Part shown: one piece after another, positions 18,581 to 26,901 of the stretch
Layout of the letters: every line of letters starts with the position of its first letter
How positions within the stretch are numbered: position 1 is the first letter of the stretch
NCBI GenBank assembly: GCA_013314715.1
Contig: JABUFC010000013.1
Span: 1-64,000 of the forward strand
From: Bacteroidales bacterium
GTDB taxonomy: Bacteria; Bacteroidota; Bacteroidia; Bacteroidales; GWA2-32-17
Length of the DNA: 64,000 nt
Direction of reading: 5' to 3'
Notes under the pieces: model-generated
Told to the model about the DNA's origin: nothing
Databases searched by the model: none
What the model saw: the letters and a program-made list of their open reading frames with translations, nothing else
Position numbers and translations under genes: made by a program

Positions 18581-19132
18581 TTATTTTATCATAGATGTAT
18601 TTATCAGATTCTTTTTTACTTTTTGAAGTTGTGTTTTTACACTTGCATCATATTCTTTGTCGTCTAATTGTAGTATAAATCCACCAACAATAGATTCATC
18701 TGTTTTATTTTCTAAAAGGACTGTTTTGTTGAGCATTGTTTGTAGTTTTTCTTTAAATGAAGTAAGCATTGTTTCGTTTGCCTTAAGGGTGGTAATAAGG
18801 TTTGCTGAAACCGTATTATTATATTGTAAGTAAAGTGCGTGATAATTGCGAATAATGTCGCTCAAACGATTTTCGCGGCGATGTGTTGTTAATAAATCTA
18901 AAAAACGAAGGGTTAATGGTTGTAATTGATTATTGAACACTGATATAAAAAAGTCTTTTTTTTCTGATGGTTTTAAAATAGGTGTGTTTAAAAAGAATAC
19001 AAAATCGGTATTTTCTGCAATTAATTGTTGCAATATGAGCATATCGTTTTTTACTTGTTCTACAACATTCTCTTCAACGGCAGTTGTGAACAATGCTTTT
19101 GCATATCTAGTTGCAATTTTTCCGTAATTCAT
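18581..19132 (-). CDS. atpH: ATP synthase F1 delta subunit (OSCP)
   Basis: Part of the peripheral stalk joining F1 to subunit b. 183 aa. The N-terminal helical bundle starts MNYGKIATRYAKALF. The C-terminal region holds the OSCP-type GGFILQLDDKEYDASVKTQL. It lies 4 bases after atpF. Sequence conservation is low, as usual for delta, and the position in the operon supports the call. Confidence 0.95.
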   Translation of the reverse strand: MNYGKIATRYAKALFTTAVEENVVEQVKNDMLILQQLIAENTDFVFFLNTPILKPSEKKDFFISVFNNQLQPLTLRFLDLLTTHRRENRLSDIIRNYHALYLQYNNTVSANLITTLKANETMLTSFKEKLQTMLNKTVLLENKTDESIVGGFILQLDDKEYDASVKTQLQKVKKNLINTSMIK

Positions 19133-19136
19133 AGCT

Positions 19137-19631
19137 TTAGTTTATATGTATGTCGTTTAGTAAGCTATCGATGTATTCTTTTTGTTTATTTTCGTTGCTA
19201 AGTTCTTTACGAATAATTTTTTCGGCTATAAGAACAGAAAATTCGGCAATTTGGTTACGAATTTCGTTCATAGCTTGATTTTTTTCGTTTTCAATGGTAG
19301 CTTCAGCATTTTTTAAAATTTTATTTGCTTCGTTTGCGGCAGCCATTTTGGCATCGGAAATGATTTTTTCTTTCATTTCACGAGCTTCTTTAATAATTGT
19401 GTCAGCTTGTTTGCGGGCTTCGGCTACAATTTGTTCATTATTGGCTTGTAATTTGAGCATTTCGGCTTTTGCTTCTTCGGCGGCTTTTAAGGCTTTGTCG
19501 ATACTCTCCTCGCGTTCATGAAGCGTTTTTAGAATGGGTTTCCATGCAAATTTGCCTAAAATAAACAATAGGATACTAAAAGCTATTAGCATCCAAAAGA
19601 CTAATCCTATTCCTGGTGTTACTAGTTGCAT
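19137..19631 (-). CDS. atpF: ATP synthase F0 b subunit
   Basis: Peripheral-stalk subunit anchored in the membrane. 164 aa. One membrane helix (about 8-28, GLVFWMLIAFSILLFILGKF) is followed by the typical FAWKPILKTLHEREESI and a long Ala/Glu/Lys-rich coiled coil to the C-terminus. It is separated from atpE by an 83-base gap containing a hairpin terminator, the only such gap inside the operon. Confidence 0.96.
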   Translation of the reverse strand: MQLVTPGIGLVFWMLIAFSILLFILGKFAWKPILKTLHEREESIDKALKAAEEAKAEMLKLQANNEQIVAEARKQADTIIKEAREMKEKIISDAKMAAANEANKILKNAEATIENEKNQAMNEIRNQIAEFSVLIAEKIIRKELSNENKQKEYIDSLLNDIHIN

Positions 19632-19673
19632 AGTTATTATTTTTTTATTTCTTTCATTTAATTACCTAATATT

Positions 19674-19706
19674 AAAAAATAGGGAGAGAGCCAACCGCTC
19701 TTTCCC
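19674..19706 (-). terminator. Partial terminator between atpE and atpF
   Basis: Read on the minus strand, GGGAAAGAGC pairs with GCTCTCTCCC (one G-U) around a 5-base loop and is followed by TATTTTTTAA. It lies just after the atpE stop. Since atpF-H-A-G follow without a visible new promoter, it probably terminates only part of the transcripts and raises the yield of the multicopy c subunit. Confidence 0.7.
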
Positions 19707-19714
19707 ATATTTTT

Positions 19715-19972
19715 TTAAATAAAAAGAATTAATAGACAAACAACAATAGCAAAAAATGCAACTCCTTCGATAAGAGCAGCAGCTACAATCATATTCGAAC
19801 GAATGTCGCCAGCTACTTCGGGTTGACGTGATATGGCTTGCATTGCATTACCGCCAATGTTGCCAATTCCTAAACCTGCACCGATAACAGCAATGCCAGC
19901 ACCGATACCGGCTCCCATTTTTGCTAAAGCTACGTTTGCTAATGCTTGTAAAATAACAGTTAATGTAATCAT
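19715..19972 (-). CDS. atpE: ATP synthase F0 c subunit
   Basis: Forms the membrane rotor ring. 85 aa, two hydrophobic helices joined by the polar loop RQPE (49-52). Helix 1 is Gly-rich (MGAGIGAGIAVIGAGLGIG). The ion-carrying residue is Glu69 in AALIEGVAFF. The residue after it is Gly, not Ser or Thr as in sodium-binding rings, so proton coupling is likely. It lies 12 bases after atpB and is followed by a partial terminator. Confidence 0.97.
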   Translation of the reverse strand: MITLTVILQALANVALAKMGAGIGAGIAVIGAGLGIGNIGGNAMQAISRQPEVAGDIRSNMIVAAALIEGVAFFAIVVCLLILFI

Positions 19973-19984
19973 AAAATATATAAT

Positions 19985-21100
19985 TTAGTGGGTTTCAGCA
20001 TGATTATGATGTTCTTCAACGGCCATTCCAAAGAATATTGCCGACAGAAGAGTGAAAACATAGGCTTGAATAAAAGCTACCAATAATTCTAATAAAGACA
20101 TAAAAACAGCGAAAGTTACAGAAAGAACTGAAATGCCGTATCCTAAGCCTACATTCATAGAACCAAAAATAAATATTAAGCTGAAGAAACCAAGTGCAAT
20201 GATATGTCCTGCAGTGATGTTTGCAAATAAACGGACCATCAATACAAAAGGTTTGGTAAAGACTCCGATAAGTTCGATAATAGGCATTAAAGGAAGCGGA
20301 ATTTTTAACCACCAAGGAACACCAGGAGCATTGAAAATATGTAACCAATAATATTTATTTGCGCTAAAGGTTGTGATAAAAAATGTAAATAATGCTAATA
20401 CCATGGTAACTGCTATGTTGCCAGTTAAATTAACTCCGCCTGGGAAAATAGGTATTAAACCCATGAGGTTAGAAAAGAAAATAAAAAAGAAAACAGTTAA
20501 AAGGTAGGGCATAAATTTAGTGTATTTATGTCCTAGTGATGGCTTGGCAATGTCATCGCGCACAAACAAGATAAGGGGTTCAACCCAGGAGGCTATTTTT
20601 TTAGGTGCTTTATTTGGATTTTTCTTGTAATAATTAGCCGTTGAGATAAATACGAGTAGAAGCAACAAAGCAATTATAATTAATTCAACCACGTTTTTAG
20701 TAATAGATAAATCGAGTGGAAGTTTTGCATTGCCATCTATTTCATTATTTTCATCGACTTCAACAATTTTTCCTTTAAAATTACCTTCTTTGCAAAGCAT
20801 TAAGCCATTATGGGGTTCATGACCATGATGAAACGATGAAGATAAAAAGAAATGCCATTTTTGTTGTTTATAGCTATAAACAATAATGGGAAGCGGTATA
20901 CTAATATGGGTTTCTCCGAGTGTGGCAATATGCCATTCGTGATCGTCTAATATGTGGTCAATGATGAATTCGCCTGGTTTAAAATTGCTTGTTTCATGAG
21001 TTGTAGAATCTATTTTTTCTTCGTTTGCAAATACACAATTTAAGGATAGAAACATTGAAAAGATGAACGATATAACTAAAATCAAGCGTTTATTCCACAT
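19985..21100 (-). CDS. atpB: ATP synthase F0 a subunit
   Basis: Membrane stator subunit forming the proton half-channels. About 371 aa from ATG 21100 (MWNKRLILVISF). The frame is open upstream to a TTG at 21127, but a -7 box lies exactly there, so the ATG is the better start. A cleavable-looking signal sequence and a periplasmic N-terminal domain of about 110 residues precede the core, as is common in Bacteroidota. The core starts near residue 135 and has the conserved helix with the essential Arg in PFVLMVRLFANITAGHI. The tail is His-rich (EEHHNHAETH). First gene of the operon; atpI is not seen upstream. Confidence 0.95.
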   Translation of the reverse strand: MWNKRLILVISFIFSMFLSLNCVFANEEKIDSTTHETSNFKPGEFIIDHILDDHEWHIATLGETHISIPLPIIVYSYKQQKWHFFLSSSFHHGHEPHNGLMLCKEGNFKGKIVEVDENNEIDGNAKLPLDLSITKNVVELIIIALLLLLVFISTANYYKKNPNKAPKKIASWVEPLILFVRDDIAKPSLGHKYTKFMPYLLTVFFFIFFSNLMGLIPIFPGGVNLTGNIAVTMVLALFTFFITTFSANKYYWLHIFNAPGVPWWLKIPLPLMPIIELIGVFTKPFVLMVRLFANITAGHIIALGFFSLIFIFGSMNVGLGYGISVLSVTFAVFMSLLELLVAFIQAYVFTLLSAIFFGMAVEEHHNHAETH

Positions 21101-21124
21101 GAAAATTCTCGTTTTTTTATTGCT

Positions 21125-21155
21125 CAAAAATAATGAGAATTCTTTTTAAAACAAA
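21125..21155 (-). promoter_or_regulatory. Promoter of the atp operon
   Basis: On the minus strand, TTTG (21155-21152) and TATTTTTG (21132-21125) are 19 bases apart, a full match to the phylum consensus. Transcription would start about 18 bases before the ATG at 21100. This decides the start of atpB, because a TTG start at 21127 would lie inside the promoter. Confidence 0.7.
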
Positions 21156-21290
21156 ACGATAAACATTTTTTATTTTACCGTAAAAATAGCAATTAAAGCT
21201 CTTTTTTTAGTTTTTCACTCATTTATTTACTTTAAGACGTGTAAAATGAATGTGTATCAGCTTTTTTATATATAATTAACCGGAGATTTT

Positions 21291-23158
21291 TTAGAAATCA
21301 TTAAAAATAGCATAGATATATGGATTACCGCTTTCTATTTTAATGCTTATTCTTTTTAATAATGCATTTACTTTATTTTGGTTCCAAAAATATGTTCTTA
21401 AAGTTGAATAGTATGAATAATTTTTTATATCGGTCATTCGAATTGTTAAAAAAATGCTTGTTTTTTCGTTTTGATTTAAAAATTGTTTTGATGATGCTCC
21501 TTTCCAAAGTAATAAAGAATCGTTTTGGTTTTTTAGTTCACAAACCAACGTGCCCTCGTTTTTTAGCGAATCTATATCTAATCGAATGTGTATAATATCA
21601 TGTCGGCATAATGGTAATTCTTTAAAATTAATTTCTATCAATGGTCCATATTCCTGTTGGTTTGACAACCGATAACCGTTATTTTTTTTACACAAACTCT
21701 CGTATTGGGTAAAGTTTATTTCTTTTTCATACTTATATAACTTTTTCGATGTATTTTTATTAGAAAATACATACCATTCGTAAGCAAAACCACTCGATTT
21801 TTTTACGAAATAAGGATAATATTTTTGAACAATGTCCAAGAAATTCAAATTTGTTACACCAACATGTGAGCATGCTATGTAATTGGTTTTTAAATTTGCT
21901 ATGTATAATTCCCAGTTTTTTTCGTTAAAACCATCGTATGAATATAATGCACATGGAATTGGGTGATGATATTTAACGGCATAATAATTTAAAAAAAACG
22001 GTTCATAACCGTCAATTAATAGTGTTACAGGCTTTTTTAGAGAATCGATTAAGGCGATTTGTCTTTTGGCAATGGCATCATATCCTTGATTATAAAAGAA
22101 CGAATAATATTCTCGTTTAAAAATCAAAGTCGTTGTATTTATCATCATAATTATAATCACAACTATAAGGCTTTTTGTTTTGTTCCAATTGGGCATGAAC
22201 GATAAAACAAAGAGCAAGAAAAAAGGGAACGAAAAAATTAGTACCGAATATTGTAAAATAGGTTTTTTGTAAACCGAATAATAAAAACCAAACAAGAGCG
22301 GAATCATAAACCAAAAAAATGATATCAATATCCATTTTCGGTTTATGTTGGGTTTAAAACGAAAATATTGTATTACGCTGTAAACAAATAGCATTAAAAA
22401 CAATGCCAATGCCCACTCTGAAAAATGAAATATAAATTGAAAATAACTTACAAAAAATTCATAATTGGGCTTGGGTAACCAATTCAATCCTCCTAACGAT
22501 AACTGATGTAAACTAATGGAGAGGTGTGGTAAAAACAACAAAATTGCTCTTAAATTTAGCCATGCATAATTCCAAAACCTATTTTTAGAAATTAGAAACA
22601 ATCCTGTAAAAGCAATTAAAACTGCTTGTAATAATGAAAAATAATGATTATATGCACTAAGAACGGTGAAAATAATATAAGCCCATGAAATAAACCATTT
22701 TGCTGGATTTTTTTTAGCCATTGAGTCCAAAAAAAAGTCATACCCAAAACAAAAAACAACCCCGAGGCATAAGGGCGGGCAATTTGGCTATACATAATAG
22801 TAAATTGTAGCGTTGTCATCCATGTTGAAGCAATGATTCCTACTGTTTCCGAAAACCATTCTTTACCTATACGATAAATCAGATATATGGAAGCGATACC
22901 CATTAATAGAAATGGCAATTTTACAATCCATTCGTTATAGCTAAACCAGTGAACCCAATAAAACAAGAAAATCTGTATTAAGGCAGGATGACCGTCGTTG
23001 TAAACTCCTTTTTCAATGAGTTCTGAAAAAGAAGAATAAAAAGTTCTATTTAGAGCACTGAGTTCATCTAATGTATAGGGAATATCAAAAAATCGATAAA
23101 AACGAAGTAGGATGGCAACTAATAAAATTAATACTATAATAACGCCATTTTTTTTCAT
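21291..23158 (-). pseudogene. GT39-type membrane glycosyltransferase, interrupted by one frameshift
   Basis: Two overlapping frames make one polytopic membrane protein of about 620 residues. The first part (from ATG 23158) has the opening of the GT39/ArnT family: a membrane helix, RFYRFFDIPYTLDELSALNR with the Asp-Glu pair of the first periplasmic loop, NDGHPAL, and SQIARPYASG. The second part continues from LDSMAKKNPAKWF with further helices and a soluble C-terminal domain. The break is in a run of eight T (minus strand; 22729-22736): nine T would join the frames as MTFFLDSMAKK. This may be a sequencing or assembly error, a real disruption, or slippage. The family transfers sugars from polyprenyl-phosphate donors in the periplasm. 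The acceptor is unknown. Confidence 0.75.
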
Positions 23159-23225
23159 ATTGAGGAGCTAAAAATAGATATAAAAAGTTTAAAACTTACA
23201 AAAAAATTAATTAATCGACATGTAA

Positions 23226-25013
23226 TTAGTTAGAGGTAATTTCAAAACGTTTTAAAATTTCATCGTCGTTAAATTCTTTTGATAACGAAAGAATAACATC
23301 TTGAGGCACATTGTATAAGTCGAGTAAAATAAGTCCATCGAGTGCGTCGTTAAAAAGTGGATCTATGTTAAAACCTAAAATACGAGCATTAAGTTTAAGA
23401 TATTTCTTTAGTAGTACAGGTATTTTAACATTGTTAACTTCGATTTCTTCAATTAATTTATCCAGATCGCCCAAATCATCATTTGTGGTCGAAAGCAAAA
23501 TATCTGTATCAATTTCGGGTAAATGCGGTTCAAAACCGGTTCTAGGATGAACATAATTTTTGTAATCGTTTTCGAAATAATATTTTTGAATAAACGCTGT
23601 AATAAGTGCCTTAGATGCTTTACTATAACTATTGCTAATGCTTACAGGTCCAATGAGATAGCGATATTCTTTGTTTTTTAATAAAAAATAAAGTATGCCT
23701 TTCCATAGTAAAAATAAGGGGAGCGGTTTTTGCTGATAATCAATTGTAATAAACGAACGTCCTAGTTCTAGAGATTGTTTTAATATAGGAAAAAAAGCTT
23801 CTTCGATATAAAACAGGGTTTGAATATAAAATCCTTTTATGCCGTATTTGCTAAAAATGTCGTTACCTTTTCCAATTCGATAAGCTCCAACGATGCTTTT
23901 TTTATCGTCATCCCATATGAATAAATGATAATAATATAAATCAAACTCATCGAGGTCGATACTCTTATTGGTTCCTTCTTTTACTTGTCTGAACGTAATT
24001 TCACGTTGACGTCCAATTTCGTAAATAACATTGGGAATGGCTATGGCGGGGGCACAAAATACTTTAAACTGACTAATTTTGAACAAAAAATAATCTTTAC
24101 TTAGGTTATTAATTTCGTTGATTAAAACATTGTTATCAATAGGGGGGACAATTTCTTGAGGATTAGACGATGATTTTAGCGAAGGGAAAAATTGATTTAC
24201 GTTGAGAGCAGAACCAAGCGCATAAGTTTTAACTCGTAAAAAACGTCCTAATTGTGAAATACTTTCAAATGATTGAATAAGTTCAGGTTTAATTATTTTA
24301 CCGATTCTACATTGTATTTGAATATTGTTTCTAAAAAAAAGTTCTTGAGGTAATGCATGGGTTCGGTGTAAACGTATAAATTTTGGAAGCCATTTAACAT
24401 ACCAAGGTTCGGCAATTTCGCTAATAAAAACGGGAATAACGGGCACATTTGCTTTTTTAATAAACTTAATGGCATTGTATTGCCATTGATGGTCTGTTAC
24501 CATTTTATGGTGATGTTGAAACGACGCTACTTCGCCGGCAGGAAATAAAATAATGCATCCTCCTTCGTTTAAATGTTGAAAAGCAGTTTTAGAGCCTTTT
24601 ATTCGATATTCTTTGGGGTCATTGTCGTTAAGGGTATCCATGGGTAAAATAAGATCTTTTAAAGGCTTTATCATTCGAAGACTATGACTTGCCATTATTT
24701 TAACGTCAGTTCGTTGAATGCTAAAAATTTTATATAAAATTAGTCCATCTATTCCACCAAAAGGATGGTTGGCTATAACTATAAAAGGACCTTGGGTTGG
24801 AATACGGTTTAAATCTTGGGTATTAAATGTAAATCGAATGTTTGCTTTGTTTAAAATAGCTTGAATAAATGTTTCGCTGTTATCTTGCTCGTGTTCGGCA
24901 TAAAATTGATTGATTTGCTTTACCTTTGTTGATTGTATTAAAATTTTAAAAAAGCCTTTTTTGCCAATGTTTTTGAATATTATTTTAAACAATTCGCGGT
25001 TTGATATCAACAT
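23226..25013 (-). CDS. OlsF-like bifunctional acyltransferase (PlsC-like plus GNAT)
   Basis: 595 aa with two acyltransferase modules. The N-terminal half (about 60-270) is a PlsC-like O-acyltransferase with ANHPFGGIDG at 81-90; the His-Asp spacing is one longer than in PlsC, as seen in this subfamily. LFPAGEVASF is the second motif. The C-terminal half (about 310-500) is a hemolysin/OlsB-type N-acyltransferase with YEIGRQREITFRQ and VGAYRIGKGNDI. The fusion matches OlsF of ornithine-lipid synthesis and related glycine-lipid synthases of Bacteroidota: N-acylation of an amino acid, then O-acylation of the 3-hydroxy fatty acid. Which amino acid is used cannot be told from sequence. It lies upstream of the broken glycosyltransferase gene, 67 bases apart. 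Confidence 0.75.
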   Translation of the reverse strand: MLISNRELFKIIFKNIGKKGFFKILIQSTKVKQINQFYAEHEQDNSETFIQAILNKANIRFTFNTQDLNRIPTQGPFIVIANHPFGGIDGLILYKIFSIQRTDVKIMASHSLRMIKPLKDLILPMDTLNDNDPKEYRIKGSKTAFQHLNEGGCIILFPAGEVASFQHHHKMVTDHQWQYNAIKFIKKANVPVIPVFISEIAEPWYVKWLPKFIRLHRTHALPQELFFRNNIQIQCRIGKIIKPELIQSFESISQLGRFLRVKTYALGSALNVNQFFPSLKSSSNPQEIVPPIDNNVLINEINNLSKDYFLFKISQFKVFCAPAIAIPNVIYEIGRQREITFRQVKEGTNKSIDLDEFDLYYYHLFIWDDDKKSIVGAYRIGKGNDIFSKYGIKGFYIQTLFYIEEAFFPILKQSLELGRSFITIDYQQKPLPLFLLWKGILYFLLKNKEYRYLIGPVSISNSYSKASKALITAFIQKYYFENDYKNYVHPRTGFEPHLPEIDTDILLSTTNDDLGDLDKLIEEIEVNNVKIPVLLKKYLKLNARILGFNIDPLFNDALDGLILLDLYNVPQDVILSLSKEFNDDEILKRFEITSN

Positions 25014-25085
25014 ATGCTCAGTTATAAATATTGAATTTTCAAAGATGGCAAATTTGGTACTAATTTCAAAACCAGAAGTTAAGAT

Positions 25086-25862
25086 ATGATTAAATTTAAC
25101 TCAAAACTTAAAATCTTATTAGACGTCTATTTTGAACGATATAATCAACCTGATTTTATTACTGACGATCCCATTCAAGTTCCACATTCTTTTTCAAAGA
25201 AGGAAGATATAGAAATAGCCGCCTTTTTTACTTGTATTATGGCGTGGGGTAAAAGAAAACAAATTATTAACAATGCTTACAAGCTTATGGCTATAATGAA
25301 TAATAGCCCATTCGATTATATTATGTCTTTTAATAATGAAATGTTGCAACAACTTTCTAATTTTAAACATCGTACGATCAATGGGAATGATATTGTTAAT
25401 CTGGTTCTCGCTTTAAAACATATCTATAAAAATCAAGGTGGATTAGAATCTTTTTTTACTCAAGAATTTAAAAAAAATAATAATCTTTTTGATTCATTGA
25501 CCTTGTTGTATGATTTTGTTTTGAATTATACCCAAGATAGACATACAACGAAACACATTTCGAATGTAAAAAACAATTCTGCTGCCAAAAAGCTAAATCT
25601 TTTTCTTCGTTGGATGGTTCGAAAAGATGCTAATGGAGTTGACTTTGGATTGTGGCAAAATATTCCTATATCATCGCTTTATATACCATTAGATGTACAT
25701 GTGTCAGAAATGGCAAGGCATTTGGGTTTATTAACCCGTATGCAAAACGATTGGAAGGCAGTGGTAGAACTTACTCAAAATCTTCGTCAATTCGACCAAA
25801 ACGATCCTATAAAATACGATTATGCTTTGTTTGGTATGGGATTAGAGCGTTTTAAAATATAA
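25086..25862 (+). CDS. TIGR02757 family protein (DUF2400)
   Basis: 258 aa, soluble, probably cytoplasmic. Conserved features are PHSFSKKEDIEIAAFFTCIM, AWGKRKQI, SPFDYI near residue 75, a central LNLFLRWMVRKD and the C-terminal LDVHVSEMARHLGLL and DPIKYDYALFGMG. The C-terminal half resembles helix-hairpin-helix base-excision DNA glycosylase folds, and a link to DNA repair has been suggested for such proteins, but the activity is not known. Single-gene unit, divergent from the acyltransferase gene. Full length. Confidence 0.88.
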   Translation: MIKFNSKLKILLDVYFERYNQPDFITDDPIQVPHSFSKKEDIEIAAFFTCIMAWGKRKQIINNAYKLMAIMNNSPFDYIMSFNNEMLQQLSNFKHRTINGNDIVNLVLALKHIYKNQGGLESFFTQEFKKNNNLFDSLTLLYDFVLNYTQDRHTTKHISNVKNNSAAKKLNLFLRWMVRKDANGVDFGLWQNIPISSLYIPLDVHVSEMARHLGLLTRMQNDWKAVVELTQNLRQFDQNDPIKYDYALFGMGLERFKI

Positions 25863-25866
25863 ATAT

Positions 25867-26367
25867 TTAGGAGTTTCGATTGAGAATTTTAATACTTAAT
25901 CCTTTTTGTGTTGACCAGCCCGATTGGTCGGTAAGCATAATTAAAAAATGATAATCGCCTTCGTCAAAGAGTCCGTTTTCATTATTGGCAGGAATGGTTA
26001 TTGAAAGATTAGGCTCGTATTGTTTTAGACCAGCAGGAATTGCGTAATCTTGGATAAATGAATAAGGGTTGATAGGTGTTTTGATAGGATCTGAATTACA
26101 AGTTGTTGCTTCCGTGCTATGTGAATGATGGTCAAAATTTTGGTGAATGTCGATACTGAACGATCCTAACTCAACATTATCGCTAAACAAAACTTTAAAA
26201 TTAAAAGTTTCACCAAAATACAATGTATCGCAGTTTAATGGAAAGGCATCTTGAATAGAAAAATCAATATTAGGCTTTTGTTTGTCAATGACTTCTTTCT
26301 CTTTATTACACGAAAAAAATATAATAGTAGTAGAAAGTAAAAATATCACAAGTTGAATATTTTTCAT
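25867..26367 (-). CDS. DUF4625 lipoprotein with histidine-rich segment
   Basis: 166 aa with a lipoprotein signal: a hydrophobic stretch ending IIFFSC, with Cys20 as the lipidation site. One Ig-like DUF4625 domain fills the rest. A segment near residues 76-85 reads IHQNFDHHSHS, four histidines in eight residues, suggesting metal binding. C-terminal GDYHFLIMLTDQSGWST is typical of the family. Last gene of a minus-strand run behind a Fur-family regulator and a TonB receptor, so it probably sits in the outer membrane or periplasm and helps metal uptake. The metal is not proven. Confidence 0.8.
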   Translation of the reverse strand: MKNIQLVIFLLSTTIIFFSCNKEKEVIDKQKPNIDFSIQDAFPLNCDTLYFGETFNFKVLFSDNVELGSFSIDIHQNFDHHSHSTEATTCNSDPIKTPINPYSFIQDYAIPAGLKQYEPNLSITIPANNENGLFDEGDYHFLIMLTDQSGWSTQKGLSIKILNRNS

Positions 26368-26423
26368 ATGTAATTTATTTTTAAATTAAGGTCAGAACTT
26401 ATCTCGTTATTTTGACGATATGG

Positions 26424-26891
26424 CTATTTCATAATATTAAAATTGTTATTCATAATGATAGAAGAAAGGGTATCCGTTGGTTGCTTTATTTGTATTTCAG
26501 ACTCTACCGAAGATTGATTTCCGTTCATGTCGGAAACTATAAAATGCAAATGGTATTGGCCTGTATCTGTAAGGTTTGTAGGCATGTCAATGTGTTTATG
26601 AAATTCAGCGTTTTTTAAACCTGCAAATTCAGAATAAGTAGAATCGAAATACCATGATTTTGTGTGCTCAGAATGAATTTCAATTTTTACAATATTGATT
26701 TTTGCTTCGGCTTCAATATCTGCCTCTAGATGAAAGTCAGAACCAATGTAGCCAATTTTACTATTATCCAAACCGACTTCTTTAAGCCTAATTTGAGGTT
26801 TGGTTATTTCAGTTTTGTTTTCTTTTTTACAGGCATTAAAAATAACTATGCCCATGGTTGCAATAACGATTAAAAGGTTTTTCATATTCAT
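26424..26891 (-). CDS. DUF4625 lipoprotein, second paralogue
   Basis: 155 aa; either of two in-frame ATGs (26891 or 26885) may start it. The lipobox is IVIFNAC, with Cys21, followed by KKENK. One Ig-like DUF4625 domain: GSDFHLEADIEAEAKINIVKI near 50-70, IDMPTNLTDTGQYHLHFIVSD near 112-132. It shares the domain with the next gene but lacks the dense His cluster, having scattered histidines (IEIHSEHTK, EFHKHI). It lies 10 bases after the TonB receptor and 56 before its paralogue. Probably an accessory lipoprotein of the metal-uptake operon. Confidence 0.8.
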   Translation of the reverse strand: MNMKNLLIVIATMGIVIFNACKKENKTEITKPQIRLKEVGLDNSKIGYIGSDFHLEADIEAEAKINIVKIEIHSEHTKSWYFDSTYSEFAGLKNAEFHKHIDMPTNLTDTGQYHLHFIVSDMNGNQSSVESEIQIKQPTDTLSSIIMNNNFNIMK

Positions 26892-26901
26892 AAAGTTTAA
26901 A

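Noticed and set aside
19715-19972. Sodium-coupled ATP synthase
   Set aside because: The residue after the carboxylate Glu69 is Gly, not Ser or Thr as required in sodium-binding c rings.
22729-22736. Programmed ribosomal frameshifting in the glycosyltransferase
   Set aside because: The T8 run has no visible downstream stimulatory structure and the family does not use frameshifting as far as I know; a deletion or sequencing error is simpler.
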